Assembly (NCBI RefSeq): GCF_017565405.1
Contig: NZ_JAGEKR010000012.1
Coordinates: 267,060 to 331,059 of the forward strand
Length of the DNA: 64,000 nucleotides
DNA from: Allobranchiibius sp. CTAmp26
Lineage (GTDB): Bacteria; Actinomycetota; Actinomycetes; Actinomycetales; Dermatophilaceae
Direction of reading: 5' to 3'
A program made the position numbers and the translations under genes. Below the pieces are notes generated by a model that saw nothing but the letters and a program-made list of their open reading frames with translations, ran no database searches and had not been told where the DNA came from. Positions 45,967 through 54,897 of this stretch are shown piece by piece. Positions within the stretch are counted from its first letter, which is position 1; each line of letters starts with the position of its first letter.

Positions 45967-46737
45967 TCAGGCGACGTGCCACTGACCGCGGGAGACCAGG
46001 ACGTCGCGCAGCAGGTCACCGCGGTCGGTCATCAGCCCGTCGACCCCGAGGTCGAGCAGGCGGTGCATCGCCGCCGGGTCGTCGACGGTCCACACGTGCA
46101 CCTGCGCGCCGGCCGCGTGCGCCTGGCGGATCAGTGTGCGCGTCAGCACCGGCAGCTTGCGGGTGCGCTCCGGGATCTGCAGGCAGTCCACGGTGCCGAT
46201 CGGCAGACGTGCCAGGGGTGTCCGCCCGAAAGCCAGAGCCACACCCACGAGCACCGGGCTGGCGGTGGTGGCCACCGGGCGGCTGAGCTGCGTGAGGACC
46301 GCCCGCCGCCGACGATCGGAGAACGACGCGACGCACACCCGGTCCCACGCGCGGTGACGCTCGATCGCGTCGGCGAGTGGGCTGACGGCCGCATCGGACT
46401 TGCAGTCGATGTTGAGGCGCAGTTGCGGCCAGGTCTCGAGCAGCTCGTCGAACCGGGGGATGGGCTCCACGCCGCCGATCCGCGCCGTCGCGACATCGCG
46501 CCACGGCAGATCCACGATCGCCCCGCTGCGCCCGGCGACCCGGTCCAGCGAGCTGTCGTGGAACGCCACGAGCACCCCGTCGGCGGTCGCGTGCACATCG
46601 GTCTCGACGTACGCGTAATCGAGGTCGACGGCAGCACGGAACGCAGCCATCGAGTTCTCCAGGCCATCCCGGGAGAACCCCCGGTGAGCCATGGCGATTG
46701 GACCCGGCCAGTCCAGGTACGGCGTACGCGGCGTCAC
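45967..46737 (-). CDS. Glycerophosphodiester phosphodiesterase
   Basis: 256 aa. GTG 46737 is chosen with GAGGGGA upstream; the frame opens further but runs through a palindromic repeat. Catalytic signature: IAMAHRGFSRDGLENSMAAF, YVETDVHATADGVLVAFHDSSLDR, and LNIDCKSD. It hydrolyses glycerophosphodiesters to glycerol-3-phosphate and an alcohol. No signal peptide, so probably cytoplasmic. Confidence 0.9.
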   Translation of the reverse strand: MTPRTPYLDWPGPIAMAHRGFSRDGLENSMAAFRAAVDLDYAYVETDVHATADGVLVAFHDSSLDRVAGRSGAIVDLPWRDVATARIGGVEPIPRFDELLETWPQLRLNIDCKSDAAVSPLADAIERHRAWDRVCVASFSDRRRRAVLTQLSRPVATTASPVLVGVALAFGRTPLARLPIGTVDCLQIPERTRKLPVLTRTLIRQAHAAGAQVHVWTVDDPAAMHRLLDLGVDGLMTDRGDLLRDVLVSRGQWHVA

Positions 46738-46781
46738 GTCGACGCGTCCCCTCACGTTGCTCGTCCGGTCAGAACTCCAGT

Positions 46782-46829
46782 GGTCGTCAGCGGATTCGTG
46801 GCGTCGACGCCATGAATCCGCTGACAACC
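46782..46829. repeat. 48-bp near-perfect extragenic palindrome
   Basis: The two 24-nt halves meet at GTCGAC (46803-46808) and pair at 22 of 24 positions. Its right half matches 34124-34147 at 22 of 24 bases. It lies between the end of the HTH-MurA gene and the start of the GDPD gene on the same strand. Confidence 0.75.
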
Positions 46830-46841
46830 GCCCGGGTCGGA

Positions 46842-48371
46842 TCAGATGTCGCGGAAGGACTGGATGTCGGCGCCGAGCGCGTTCAGCCGGGTGTAGATGT
46901 CCTCATAACCGCGGTTGATGACGTAGACGTTGCGCAGCACCGACTCGCCGGGCGCGGCCAGCATCGCCAGCAGCACCACCATGCTCGGGCGCAGCGCGGG
47001 CGGGCACATGACCTCGGCCGCACGCCAGCGCGTCGGGCCCTCGATGAGCACCCGGTGCGGGTCCATCAGGTGCACCTTGGCGCCGAGCGGCGTGAGCTCG
47101 GTGAGGTAGATCGCGCGGTTCTCGTAGACCCAGTCGTGGATCATCGTCTGCCCCTCGGCGACCGCGGCGATGGCGGCGAAGAACGGCAGATTGTCGATGT
47201 TGAGACCCGGGAAGGGCATCGGGTGGATCTTGTCCTTGGGCGCGACCAGCGGCCCGGGGATGGTGCGCAGGTCGGCGAGCCGGGTGCGGCCGTTGGCCGA
47301 GGTGTACTCCGGCGACAGGTCGTACTTCATGCCCATGCCGGCCAGCAGGGTCAGCTCGATCTCCATGAACTCGATCGGCACCCGCTTGATGGTGATCTCC
47401 GAGGTGGTCACGACGGCCGCCGCAAGCAGCGACATGGCCTCGATCGGGTCCTCGGACGGGTGGTACTCGACGTCCTGGTCGATGTGCGGGCGGCCATGCA
47501 CGATCAGCGTGGTGGTGCCGATGCCGTCGATGCGTACGCCGAGCTTCTCCAGGAAGAAGCACAGGTCCTGCACCATGTAGTTCGGGCTGGCGTTGCGGAT
47601 GGTGGTGGTGCCGTCGAACCGGGCCGCGGCGAAGAGCGCGTTCTCGGTGACGGTGTCGCCGCGCTCGGTCAGGATGATCGTGGCGCCCGCGCGGACGTTG
47701 CGGTTGACCGTGGCGACGTAGTAGCCGTGGCTGGCCTCCACCTGCAGACCGAACGCCGACAGCGCGTGCATGTGCGGCTCGACGGTGCGGGCGCCGAGAT
47801 CGCACCCACCGGCGTTGGGCAGCTTGAAGTCGTCGAACTCGTGCAGCAACGGGCCGAGGAACATCAGGATCGTGCGGGTGCGCTGCGCGGCCGCCTCGTC
47901 CATCGCGTCGAGGTCGAGGCGGGCGGGCGGGGTGATCTCCAGATCGCTGGAGTCGGGCAGCCACCGGGTCTTGACGCCGATGGAGTTCAGCACCTCGGTG
48001 ATCCGGTTGACCTCCTCGATGCGCGCGAGGTTGCGCAGCGTGGTCTTGCCCTTGTTGAGCAGTGAGGCGCACAGGCAGGCGACGGCGGCGTTCTTGCTGG
48101 TGCGCACGTCGATCTCACCGGAGAGCTTGCGACCACCCTTGATGCGCAGGTTGAGGGGGGTGTTGGTGGCGACCTGCACGACCTCGGTGTCGAGAGCCTC
48201 GCCGATGCGGGCGACCATCTCCAGGCTGAGGTTCTGCTTGCCCTGCTCGATGCGGGCGACCGCGCTCTGCGAGGTCTGGAGGGACTCCGCAAGCTCGGAC
48301 TGGGTCAACTTGCGCTGGCGGCGGGCGTCGCGAATCAGGGTGCCGACGCGGTCCAGGTAGTCATCCGTCAT
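46842..48371 (-). CDS. Xre-HTH domain fused to MurA-type UDP-GlcNAc enolpyruvyl transferase
   Basis: 509 aa. Residues 6-65 form an Xre HTH (LTQSELAESLQTSQSAVARIEQGKQNLS); from about 72 a complete EPSP-synthase-like MurA fold follows. MurA active-site residues are kept: Lys93-Asn94 (TSKNAAV), loop Cys190 (PNAGGCDLGARTVEPH), the Asp of NIDNLP and Arg of LRPSMVVL. MurA makes UDP-GlcNAc-enolpyruvate, the first peptidoglycan step. The fusion suggests an enzyme that also binds DNA, with a palindrome next to its own start. Whether it is catalytic is unproven. Confidence 0.88.
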   Translation of the reverse strand: MTDDYLDRVGTLIRDARRQRKLTQSELAESLQTSQSAVARIEQGKQNLSLEMVARIGEALDTEVVQVATNTPLNLRIKGGRKLSGEIDVRTSKNAAVACLCASLLNKGKTTLRNLARIEEVNRITEVLNSIGVKTRWLPDSSDLEITPPARLDLDAMDEAAAQRTRTILMFLGPLLHEFDDFKLPNAGGCDLGARTVEPHMHALSAFGLQVEASHGYYVATVNRNVRAGATIILTERGDTVTENALFAAARFDGTTTIRNASPNYMVQDLCFFLEKLGVRIDGIGTTTLIVHGRPHIDQDVEYHPSEDPIEAMSLLAAAVVTTSEITIKRVPIEFMEIELTLLAGMGMKYDLSPEYTSANGRTRLADLRTIPGPLVAPKDKIHPMPFPGLNIDNLPFFAAIAAVAEGQTMIHDWVYENRAIYLTELTPLGAKVHLMDPHRVLIEGPTRWRAAEVMCPPALRPSMVVLLAMLAAPGESVLRNVYVINRGYEDIYTRLNALGADIQSFRDI

Positions 48372-48382
48372 GCCGGGGAGCG

Positions 48383-48400
48383 TATCTCATATATGAGATA
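48383..48400. promoter_or_regulatory. Perfect 18-bp palindrome, likely operator of HTH-MurA
   Basis: TATCTCATATATGAGATA is a perfect palindrome 11 bp upstream of the HTH-MurA start codon and the most AT-rich spot in this gap. Xre-type repressors bind such sites; autoregulation by the HTH-MurA product is the simplest reading. Confidence 0.72.
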
Positions 48401-48404
48401 ACGA

Positions 48405-48445
48405 CGAACGCCGCCGACCGGCGTGTCGCGGGTCGGCGGCGTTCG
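48405..48445. terminator. Terminator hairpin after fadB
   Basis: Perfect 15-bp arms CGAACGCCGCCGACC and GGTCGGCGGCGTTCG with an 11-nt loop, about 90 bp beyond the fadB stop on the reverse strand and immediately upstream of the HTH-MurA promoter region. Confidence 0.7.
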
Positions 48446-48534
48446 AGAGATCGAGGTGGAGCAAGTGCCCTCATCGAGAGTACGGGCGCGCCGGGCGAAG
48501 CGCTCACCCGTACCCCCGACGGTACGGCAGAGGG

Positions 48535-50661
48535 CTACGCCGGAACGCTGGCCACGCCGGGTTCGAGGAACCGCTTGCCGGTGACCTCCTGCGAGATCCC
48601 GGTCCGGTCGAGCAGGGGAGTGACCCCGCCGTTCCAGAAGGGGAACCCGGCACCGGTGATCATCGCCAGGTCGATGTCCTGTGCAGCCGCGACGACGCCC
48701 TCGTCGAGCATCCGCCGCACCTCGTCGCCCAGCGCGGACAGTGCGCGCTCGCGCACCTGCTGCTCGGTCAGCACGGTCGGGTCGGCGGGAGCCTCGAACA
48801 GGTCGAGCACCACCGGGTCGATCGTGCCGTCCGCGCCGTAGAAGCTGGCGATCTTGGCGTCGACGACCTTCGCCAGGTTGGGCGAGGCCTTGAACCGGTC
48901 GGGGAACGCGCCCGCCAGGGTCTCGCTGTTGTGCAGCGCGATGGCCGGTCCGACCAGGCTGATCAACATGAACGGCGGCATCGGCGTCAGACCGCCGAAC
49001 GCGCGCTCGACGACCTCGATCGGCGTGCCCTCGTCGACGATCGCACCCGACTCGCCCATGAACCGGCCGAGCAGCCGGTTGACCACGAAGGACGGCGAGT
49101 TCTTGACCAGGATCGAGGTCTTCTTCAGCCCCTTGCTCGTGGCGAACGCCGTTGCGAGAGTGGCGTCGTCGGTCGCGTCGCCGCGGATGATCTCCAGCAG
49201 CGGCATGATCGCGACGGGGTTGAAGAAGTGGAATCCGACGACCCGCTCCGGGTGCTTCAGGTCCGCGGCCATCTCGGTGATCGACAGGGACGAGGTGTTG
49301 GTGGCGAGCACGCACTCGTCACCGACCACGGCCTCGACCTCGGCGAAGACCTGCTTCTTGATCGACATCTCCTCGAAGACGGCCTCGATGACGAAGTCGG
49401 CGTCGGCGAAGGCCTCCTTGGTGACCGATCCGGAGATCAGCGACTTCAGGTGGTTGGCCTTGTCGGAGGAGACCCGGCCCTTGGCGAGCAGCTTGTCGAT
49501 CTCGTCGGTGCAGTAGGAGACACCCTTGTCGACGCGCGCCTGGTCCAGGTCGGTCAGCACGACCGGCACCTGCAGGCGACGGGCGAAGAGCAGCGCCATC
49601 TGACTGGCCATCAGGCCGGCTCCCACGACGCCGACCTTGGTGACCTTGCGGGCCAGCGACTTGTCCGGTGCGCCGGCCGGGCGCTTGGCCCGCTTCTGCA
49701 CCAGGTCGAACGCGTAGAGCCCGGCGCGCAGTTCATCGCTCATGATCAAGTCAGCGAGGGCGTCGTTCTCGGCCTCGAACGCGGTGGCGCGATCCGCCGT
49801 ACGCGCGGCCTTGATGAGCTCCAGCGCCCGCAGCGGGGCCGGGGCCGCGCCGCCGGTGCGACCCTCGACCTGGCCGCGGGCGGCCTCGATCGCGGCGTCC
49901 CACGTGGTCGCGTCCAGGTCGACCTCGGCGCGCTCGACCTGCTCGGTGCCGGCGATGACACCGGCGGCGAAGGCCAGCGAGTCCTCGAGGAAGGTCACCG
50001 GCTCCAGCAGCCGGTCGGCGACCCCGAGCTCGAACGCCTGCTTGCCGCCGATCATCTTGTTGTTGGCGAGCGGGTTGGCCACGATCAGGGTGAGCGCGTC
50101 CTGGACGCCGATCAGCCGTGGGAGCAGGTAGGTGCCGCCCCAGCCGGGCACGAGCCCGAGGAAGCACTCGGGTGTGGCGTACGCCGGGACGTCCCCGGAG
50201 ATCGTGCGGTAGTCGGCGTAGAGCGGCAGCTCGACGCCGCCGCCCATCGACGCGCCGTTGATGAAGCCGAAGGTCGGCACCGGCAGGTCGGACAGCTTCT
50301 GGAACGTCGCGTGTCCGAGCCGGGCGATCTCGTGCGCCTGGTCGCGCGTGGTGATCGACGGGACGCCGGTCAGGTCGGCGCCGACCGCGAAGATGAACGG
50401 CTTGCCGGTGACGCCGACACCGACGATCTCGCCGGCCCCGGCGCGACGGTGCAGCGTGTCGAGTGCGTCACTCAATTCGCTCAAGCCCTGCGCGCCGAAC
50501 GTGCTCGGCTTGGTGTGGTCGAAACCGTTGTCCAGGGTGATCAGTGCGAATGTCCCTGCGCCGCCGGGCAATTCAAGATCACGCACGTGCGCGTGGGTGA
50601 CGACCTCGTCGGGCTGGGTGAGCGTCTGCTCCCGGGTCTGTTCTGAGGTGGCGGTGGTCAT
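48535..50661 (-). CDS. fadB: Fatty-acid oxidation multifunctional protein (enoyl-CoA hydratase/3-hydroxyacyl-CoA dehydrogenase)
   Basis: 708 aa. N-terminal crotonase domain (about 30-330; PTFGFINGASMGGGVELPL and ECFLGLVPGWGGTYLLPRL with the catalytic glutamates) and C-terminal NAD-dependent dehydrogenase (VGVVGAGLMASQMALLFARR, then VGFHFFNPVAIMPLLEIIRG with the catalytic His). Carries out hydration and oxidation steps of beta-oxidation. ATG 50661 shares one base with the thiolase stop, so fadA-fadB is a coupled operon. Confidence 0.94.
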   Translation of the reverse strand: MTTATSEQTREQTLTQPDEVVTHAHVRDLELPGGAGTFALITLDNGFDHTKPSTFGAQGLSELSDALDTLHRRAGAGEIVGVGVTGKPFIFAVGADLTGVPSITTRDQAHEIARLGHATFQKLSDLPVPTFGFINGASMGGGVELPLYADYRTISGDVPAYATPECFLGLVPGWGGTYLLPRLIGVQDALTLIVANPLANNKMIGGKQAFELGVADRLLEPVTFLEDSLAFAAGVIAGTEQVERAEVDLDATTWDAAIEAARGQVEGRTGGAAPAPLRALELIKAARTADRATAFEAENDALADLIMSDELRAGLYAFDLVQKRAKRPAGAPDKSLARKVTKVGVVGAGLMASQMALLFARRLQVPVVLTDLDQARVDKGVSYCTDEIDKLLAKGRVSSDKANHLKSLISGSVTKEAFADADFVIEAVFEEMSIKKQVFAEVEAVVGDECVLATNTSSLSITEMAADLKHPERVVGFHFFNPVAIMPLLEIIRGDATDDATLATAFATSKGLKKTSILVKNSPSFVVNRLLGRFMGESGAIVDEGTPIEVVERAFGGLTPMPPFMLISLVGPAIALHNSETLAGAFPDRFKASPNLAKVVDAKIASFYGADGTIDPVVLDLFEAPADPTVLTEQQVRERALSALGDEVRRMLDEGVVAAAQDIDLAMITGAGFPFWNGGVTPLLDRTGISQEVTGKRFLEPGVASVPA

Positions 50662-51896
50662 CAGGCGGCTCCGTCCGTGGTGGTCTGGATGCTCGGGACG
50701 TAGTCGGCGTGGTGCGGGTTCTCCCAGATCACCGCGCCGCCCATGCCGATGCCGATGCACATGGCGGTGAGGCCGTAGCGCACCTCCGGGTGTTCGGCGA
50801 ACTGGCGGGCGAGCTGGGTCATCAGCCGCACACCGGAGGAGGCCAGTGGGTGCCCGACGGCGATGGCGCCGCCCCACGGGTTGACCCGCGGGTCGTCGTC
50901 CGCGATGCCGAAGTGGTCCAGGAAGGCCAGCACCTGCACGGCGAAGGCCTCGTTCAGCTCGAAGAGGCCGATGTCCTCGATGGACATCCCGGCGTTCTTC
51001 AGCGCCTTCTCGGTGGCCGGGACGGGACCGATGCCCATCACCTCCGGCTCCACACCTACGAAGGAGTAGTTGACCAGCCGCATCGCGGCCGGCAGGCCGA
51101 GGTCCGCGGCCGCCTGCTCGGACGCGAGCAGACAGGCGGTCGCGCCGTCGTTCAGGCCCGCGGCGTTGCCGGCGGTGACGTGACCGTGCGGACGGAACGG
51201 GGTCTTCAGGCTCGCGAGGCTCTCCAGCGTGGTGCCGGGGCGCGGCGGCTCATCGGTGGTCGCGAGACCCCAGCCGAGCTCGGCGTGCCGGGTCGCGATG
51301 TCGACCAGGTCGGGCTGGATCTTGCCGTTCTCGTACGCGGTCGCCAGCTTGGTCTGGCTGCCCACCGCGAACGCGTCGCAGCGCTCCTTGGTGATCTCGG
51401 GGAAGCGGTCGTGCAGGTTCTCGGCGGTCGAGCCCATCACCAGCGCGCTGGTGTCCACGAGCCTCTCGGCCACGATGCGCGGGTTGGGGTCGACGCCCTC
51501 ACCCATCGGGTGACGTCCCATGTGCTCCACACCGCCGGCGACGGCAATGTCGTACGCGCCGAACGCGATGCTCGAGGCGACGTTCGTGACCGCCGTCATG
51601 GCACCCGCGCACATCCGGTCCACGGAGTAGCCGGGCGTGCTCTTCGGCAGGCCGGCCAGCAGCGAGGCCATCCGGCCCAGGGTCAGACCCTGGTCGCCGA
51701 TCTGGGTGGTCGCCGCGATGGCGACCTCCTCGACCTTCTCCGGCGGCAGCTGCGGCTGACGGCGCAGCAGCTCACGGATGCATTTGATGACCAGGTCGTC
51801 GGCGCGGGTCTGGGCGTAGATGCCCTTCTCGCCGGCCTTGCCGAACGGCGTACGCACGCCGTCGACGAAAACGACCTCTGACAGCGTGCGGGGCAC
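50661..51896 (-). CDS. fadA: Acetyl-CoA C-acyltransferase (thiolase)
   Basis: 411 aa. Nucleophilic Cys in YSVDRMCAGAMTAV, His in GGAIAVGHPLASSGVR and second Cys in GLTAMCIGIGMGGAVIW are intact. Cleaves 3-ketoacyl-CoA in the last beta-oxidation step. First gene of the fadA-fadB operon; a GTTACT-N4-AGTAAC element lies about 64 bp upstream. Confidence 0.95.
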   Translation of the reverse strand: MPRTLSEVVFVDGVRTPFGKAGEKGIYAQTRADDLVIKCIRELLRRQPQLPPEKVEEVAIAATTQIGDQGLTLGRMASLLAGLPKSTPGYSVDRMCAGAMTAVTNVASSIAFGAYDIAVAGGVEHMGRHPMGEGVDPNPRIVAERLVDTSALVMGSTAENLHDRFPEITKERCDAFAVGSQTKLATAYENGKIQPDLVDIATRHAELGWGLATTDEPPRPGTTLESLASLKTPFRPHGHVTAGNAAGLNDGATACLLASEQAAADLGLPAAMRLVNYSFVGVEPEVMGIGPVPATEKALKNAGMSIEDIGLFELNEAFAVQVLAFLDHFGIADDDPRVNPWGGAIAVGHPLASSGVRLMTQLARQFAEHPEVRYGLTAMCIGIGMGGAVIWENPHHADYVPSIQTTTDGAA

Positions 51897-51959
51897 GGCG
51901 CCTCCCAGAGGGTTGCAGTGGTGGGGAACAAGTCGAACGCCGCCACTGTAGACCCGATT

Positions 51960-51975
51960 GTTACTCGTCAGTAAC
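51960..51975. promoter_or_regulatory. Candidate operator of the fad operon
   Basis: GTTACT-CGTC-AGTAAC is a perfect 6-bp inverted repeat that also covers the RNase D stop codon. On the reverse strand TTACTG and, 18 bp on, TACAGT (51950-51945) form a possible promoter for fadA, so a repressor here would block it. The regulator is not identified. Confidence 0.5.
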
Positions 51976-53274
51976 GGGGTGATCCTCCACGGCCTGCACT
52001 ACAAGCGGCGTGACGGCGTCGACCTGCCACGGGCGGGCGCCGTACGACGCGAGCTGCTCGCGAATCAGGCGCTCGTCCCACACGTTCGGCGCGTTCCAGA
52101 TCAGTCGGCGCAGGCTCTCGGGGGTGACGAGGTTCTCCAGGGGCACGCCGTGCTCCTCGCCGTACGCGCCGAGCCGGTCGCGCACCTGGGACAACCGGGC
52201 GGCCGCCACCGGGTTGCGGTCGGCCCACGCCCGTACGGGAGGCGGACCGTCGCCTCGTACCGAAGCCGGAGGCAGTGCGCGCTCGGACATGACACCCACG
52301 CGCTCCAATGCGGCCAACCAGTCGCGCTGGTAGCGCAGCAGGCCGTGGTGCGGCTTGCGGGACCTGCGCGGGGGAGCACCGGGTGCGGGCGGGGCGGCAC
52401 CGAGCGCGGTCAGCTCATCGGCCGACGTGGGGGGCGTGGTGGCCATGGCAACGATGAGCGCGTCCGGAAGCAACCGCCCCGGAGCGATGTCCCGCTCGCG
52501 GGCCAGCGCGTCGCGCGTCTGCCACAACTCCCGCACGCGGGCGAGGGCCCGCCGTTCGCGGATCTTGTGCATCCCGGACGTGCGGCGCCATGGGTCGGTG
52601 CGCACCGGCGGCCCGGTGAACGACAGCAGCGCCTCGAAGTCCTGCAGGGCCCAGTCGAGTTTGCCGCTGGCGGCGAGGTCGGCGTACATCAGGTCGCGCA
52701 CCTGCACGAGCACCTCGACATCCAGCGCGGCGTAGCGCAGCCACGGCTCGGGCAGTGGCCGGGTCGACCAGTCGGCCGCCGAATGCTCTTTGGCGAGAGT
52801 CACTCCCAGGTAGTGCTCGATGACGGCCGCCAGCCCGACGCGCTTGAGCCCAGCGATGCGACCGCCCAGCTCGGTGTCGAAGAGGGCCTTGGGTCGCAAG
52901 CCGACCTCGGCCAGGCAGGCGAGGTCCTGGGTGGCTGCGTGCAGCACCCACTCGGCGTCGCCGATGGCCTCGTCGATCGGTGAGAGGTCGGGGCAGGCGA
53001 TGGGGTCGATGAGGAAGAGTCCGGCGCCCTCGCGGCGCAGCTGCACCAGGTAGGCGCGGTTGCCGTAGCGGAAGCCCGAAGCGCGCTCGGCGTCCAGGGC
53101 GACCGGTCCGTGGCCGGCGGCGATCGCGGCCGCGGCGGCGGTCAGGGCGCGCTCGTCGACGATGACGTCCGGGACGCCGTCGGCCGGGCTCTCGAGCATC
53201 GGGTACGACGGTGCGACGTCCTCGGCCGCCGCGCCCTCACCCTCGGCGGGTGCCTCGTCTCCGGTGGTGGTCAT
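51961..53274 (-). CDS. rnd: Ribonuclease D-like 3'-5' exonuclease with HRDC domain
   Basis: 437 aa. DEDD exonuclease motifs: PVALDAERASGFRYGNRAYL (DxE), WVLHAATQDLACLAEVG and LRYAALDVEVLVQVRDLM. The HRDC domain follows (LARVRELWQTRDALARERDI), then a C-terminal region with a second HRDC-like stretch. It trims tRNA and other RNAs. The start overlaps the DUF3000 stop by 4 bp. The order DUF3000, rnd, fadA, fadB is common in actinobacteria. Confidence 0.9.
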   Translation of the reverse strand: MTTTGDEAPAEGEGAAAEDVAPSYPMLESPADGVPDVIVDERALTAAAAAIAAGHGPVALDAERASGFRYGNRAYLVQLRREGAGLFLIDPIACPDLSPIDEAIGDAEWVLHAATQDLACLAEVGLRPKALFDTELGGRIAGLKRVGLAAVIEHYLGVTLAKEHSAADWSTRPLPEPWLRYAALDVEVLVQVRDLMYADLAASGKLDWALQDFEALLSFTGPPVRTDPWRRTSGMHKIRERRALARVRELWQTRDALARERDIAPGRLLPDALIVAMATTPPTSADELTALGAAPPAPGAPPRRSRKPHHGLLRYQRDWLAALERVGVMSERALPPASVRGDGPPPVRAWADRNPVAAARLSQVRDRLGAYGEEHGVPLENLVTPESLRRLIWNAPNVWDERLIREQLASYGARPWQVDAVTPLVVQAVEDHPVTDE

Positions 53275-53864
53275 CGACGCTGGCCCGGCAGCGCGACCAC
53301 GCCCTCCGGCAGCGGTGGCAGGCCGGCGATCGTGCACAGCAATGCCCCCCAGGCCTCGAAGTGGGCGCCCAGGCCGACGCCGCCGGGAGCCACCGGGGTC
53401 CACGACGCGCGGACCTCCATCTCCACGCTCGTGCCGTTGTCGACCAGTCCGCCGTAGCCCTGCGACACCACCCGGGTGACGGTGCCGGCCTCCGCGACCG
53501 CGCGTGCCCCGCAGGACTCCAGGCTGTCGGTCAGCCAGCTCCATCCGACATCGCCGAGCATCGGGTCGGTGGCCATCTCCGGTTCGAGCTCGGCGCGCGC
53601 GAAGCTCACCACGCGCCATGCACCGCCCCAGGCCTCGGGCTCGGACGGATCGTGCAGCAGCACGAACCGACCGCTGGCGAGTTCGTCGTCGTCCTCGGCG
53701 CTGGAGACGACCTCGGCCGTCAACGCCACGGCGTACGGCGCGATGCGGGTCGGCGCGGGTACTTCGGTGAGGCGCACCTCGGGGCGCAGACCGACCGCCT
53801 CCACCTCGCGTGTCGCGCGCTGGAAATCCGCGGCGGCATCGCCGCCAAGGTTTCGGGTACCCAC
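53271..53864 (-). CDS. DUF3000 family protein
   Basis: 197 aa from GTG 53864 (VGTRNLGGDAAADFQRATRE). Conserved segments LEEVPAP-like LTEVPAPTRIAPYAVALTAE, GRFVLLHDPSEPEAWGGAWR and GWSWLTDSLE are visible. No catalytic motif or membrane helix. It is translationally coupled to rnd. Function unknown. No strong ribosome-binding site precedes this GTG, so the exact start is uncertain. Confidence 0.82.
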   Translation of the reverse strand: MGTRNLGGDAAADFQRATREVEAVGLRPEVRLTEVPAPTRIAPYAVALTAEVVSSAEDDDELASGRFVLLHDPSEPEAWGGAWRVVSFARAELEPEMATDPMLGDVGWSWLTDSLESCGARAVAEAGTVTRVVSQGYGGLVDNGTSVEMEVRASWTPVAPGGVGLGAHFEAWGALLCTIAGLPPLPEGVVALPGQRR

Positions 53865-53984
53865 TGGTGCAGCGTAGGTCGTACATTCGCTCGAAACCGG
53901 TGCGACGCGCCGTTTCTCCGCGCGTCGTCGCGCCGGGTGATGTCGAGGGCGTGCGGGGTGTTCGGTAGGTGTCGACGTGTGGGT

Positions 53985-54046
53985 TCTACGTCGTCGGCCA
54001 GGGCTGCAGTCCTGGCCACGGACGCACACCGTCGGCACGACGTAAA
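53985..54046. repeat. Imperfect extragenic palindrome related to 9526-9587
   Basis: The core GGCCAGG-gctgcag-TCCTGGCC and outer arms (TACGTCGT with ACGACGTA) make an interrupted palindrome in the divergent gap between DUF3000 and the PEP-mutase-family gene. Core and right flank (GGCCAG.GCTGCAG, GGACGCA.ACCG) match the element at 9541-9582. Confidence 0.55.
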
Positions 54047-54087
54047 CCTGCCAGCACCGTCGTGCCGTGGGCTGGCACGATGCTCGG

Positions 54088-54897
54088 GTGACCACCGCCA
54101 GCACCGAAGACCTGCGCCGTCGATACGCCGAGCTGCACGGGAGTGGGACGTTCCTGATCCCGAACCCGTACGACGTGGGGTCGGCCGTACTGCTCGCCGG
54201 ACCCCTCGGCTTCCCGGCCCTGGCGACCACCAGCTCCGGGCTCGCGGCGACGCTCGGCCTCGACGACCAGCAGGTGACGCGTGAGGTGCTGGTCGCGCAC
54301 GTCACGGCGGTCTGCTCCGCGGTCGACGTGCCGGTGCAGGTCGACGCCGAGGACCTCTTCCCGGACGACGCGGGCGGTGTGGAGCGCTCGGTGGAGCTGC
54401 TCGCGCAGGCGGGTGCGGCCGGTGTCTCCCTGGAGGACTACGACCAGCGGGCCGGCGCGGTGCTCCCCGTGGGCGAGGCGACCGACAGGGTGCGGGCCGC
54501 GGCGGGCATCGCGCACGAGCACGGGATGCTGCTGACGGTCCGATGCGAGAACTTCCTCTACGACGCCGGCGACCTGCACGACACGGTCGCCCGCCTCTCG
54601 GCGTACCGCGACGCCGGCGGCGACGTGCTCTACGCGCCCGGCATCACCACGCAGGAGCAGGTGCAGGCCGTCGTCGCCATCGGCGCGCCCGTCAACGTCC
54701 TGCAGCTGCCCGGCGGTCCGAGCGTGCCGTCGCTGCGCGAGTGGGGAGCGCGCCGGGTGTCGCTCGGCGGCGCGCTGGCGTGGGCGGCGTACGGCGAGCT
54801 GGTCCGCGCTGCAACCGAATTCGCCGATCGGGGCACCATGTCGTACGCCGATGGTGCCGTCTCGCGCGAACACCGGGACGCGTTCGGTCACCGATGA
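54088..54897 (+). CDS. Isocitrate lyase/PEP mutase-family protein
   Basis: 269 aa. TIM-barrel of the ICL/PEPM superfamily: FLIPNPYDVGSAVLLAGPLGF, PVQVDAEDLFPDD (metal Asp region) and GVSLEDYDQR, VRCENFLYDAG. The isocitrate-lyase KKCGH motif is absent, so it more likely acts as a carboxy-phosphonoenolpyruvate or 2-methylisocitrate-type C-C or P-C lyase; exact reaction unknown. Its stop overlaps the DMT transporter ATG by 4 bp. Confidence 0.85.
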   Translation: MTTASTEDLRRRYAELHGSGTFLIPNPYDVGSAVLLAGPLGFPALATTSSGLAATLGLDDQQVTREVLVAHVTAVCSAVDVPVQVDAEDLFPDDAGGVERSVELLAQAGAAGVSLEDYDQRAGAVLPVGEATDRVRAAAGIAHEHGMLLTVRCENFLYDAGDLHDTVARLSAYRDAGGDVLYAPGITTQEQVQAVVAIGAPVNVLQLPGGPSVPSLREWGARRVSLGGALAWAAYGELVRAATEFADRGTMSYADGAVSREHRDAFGHR

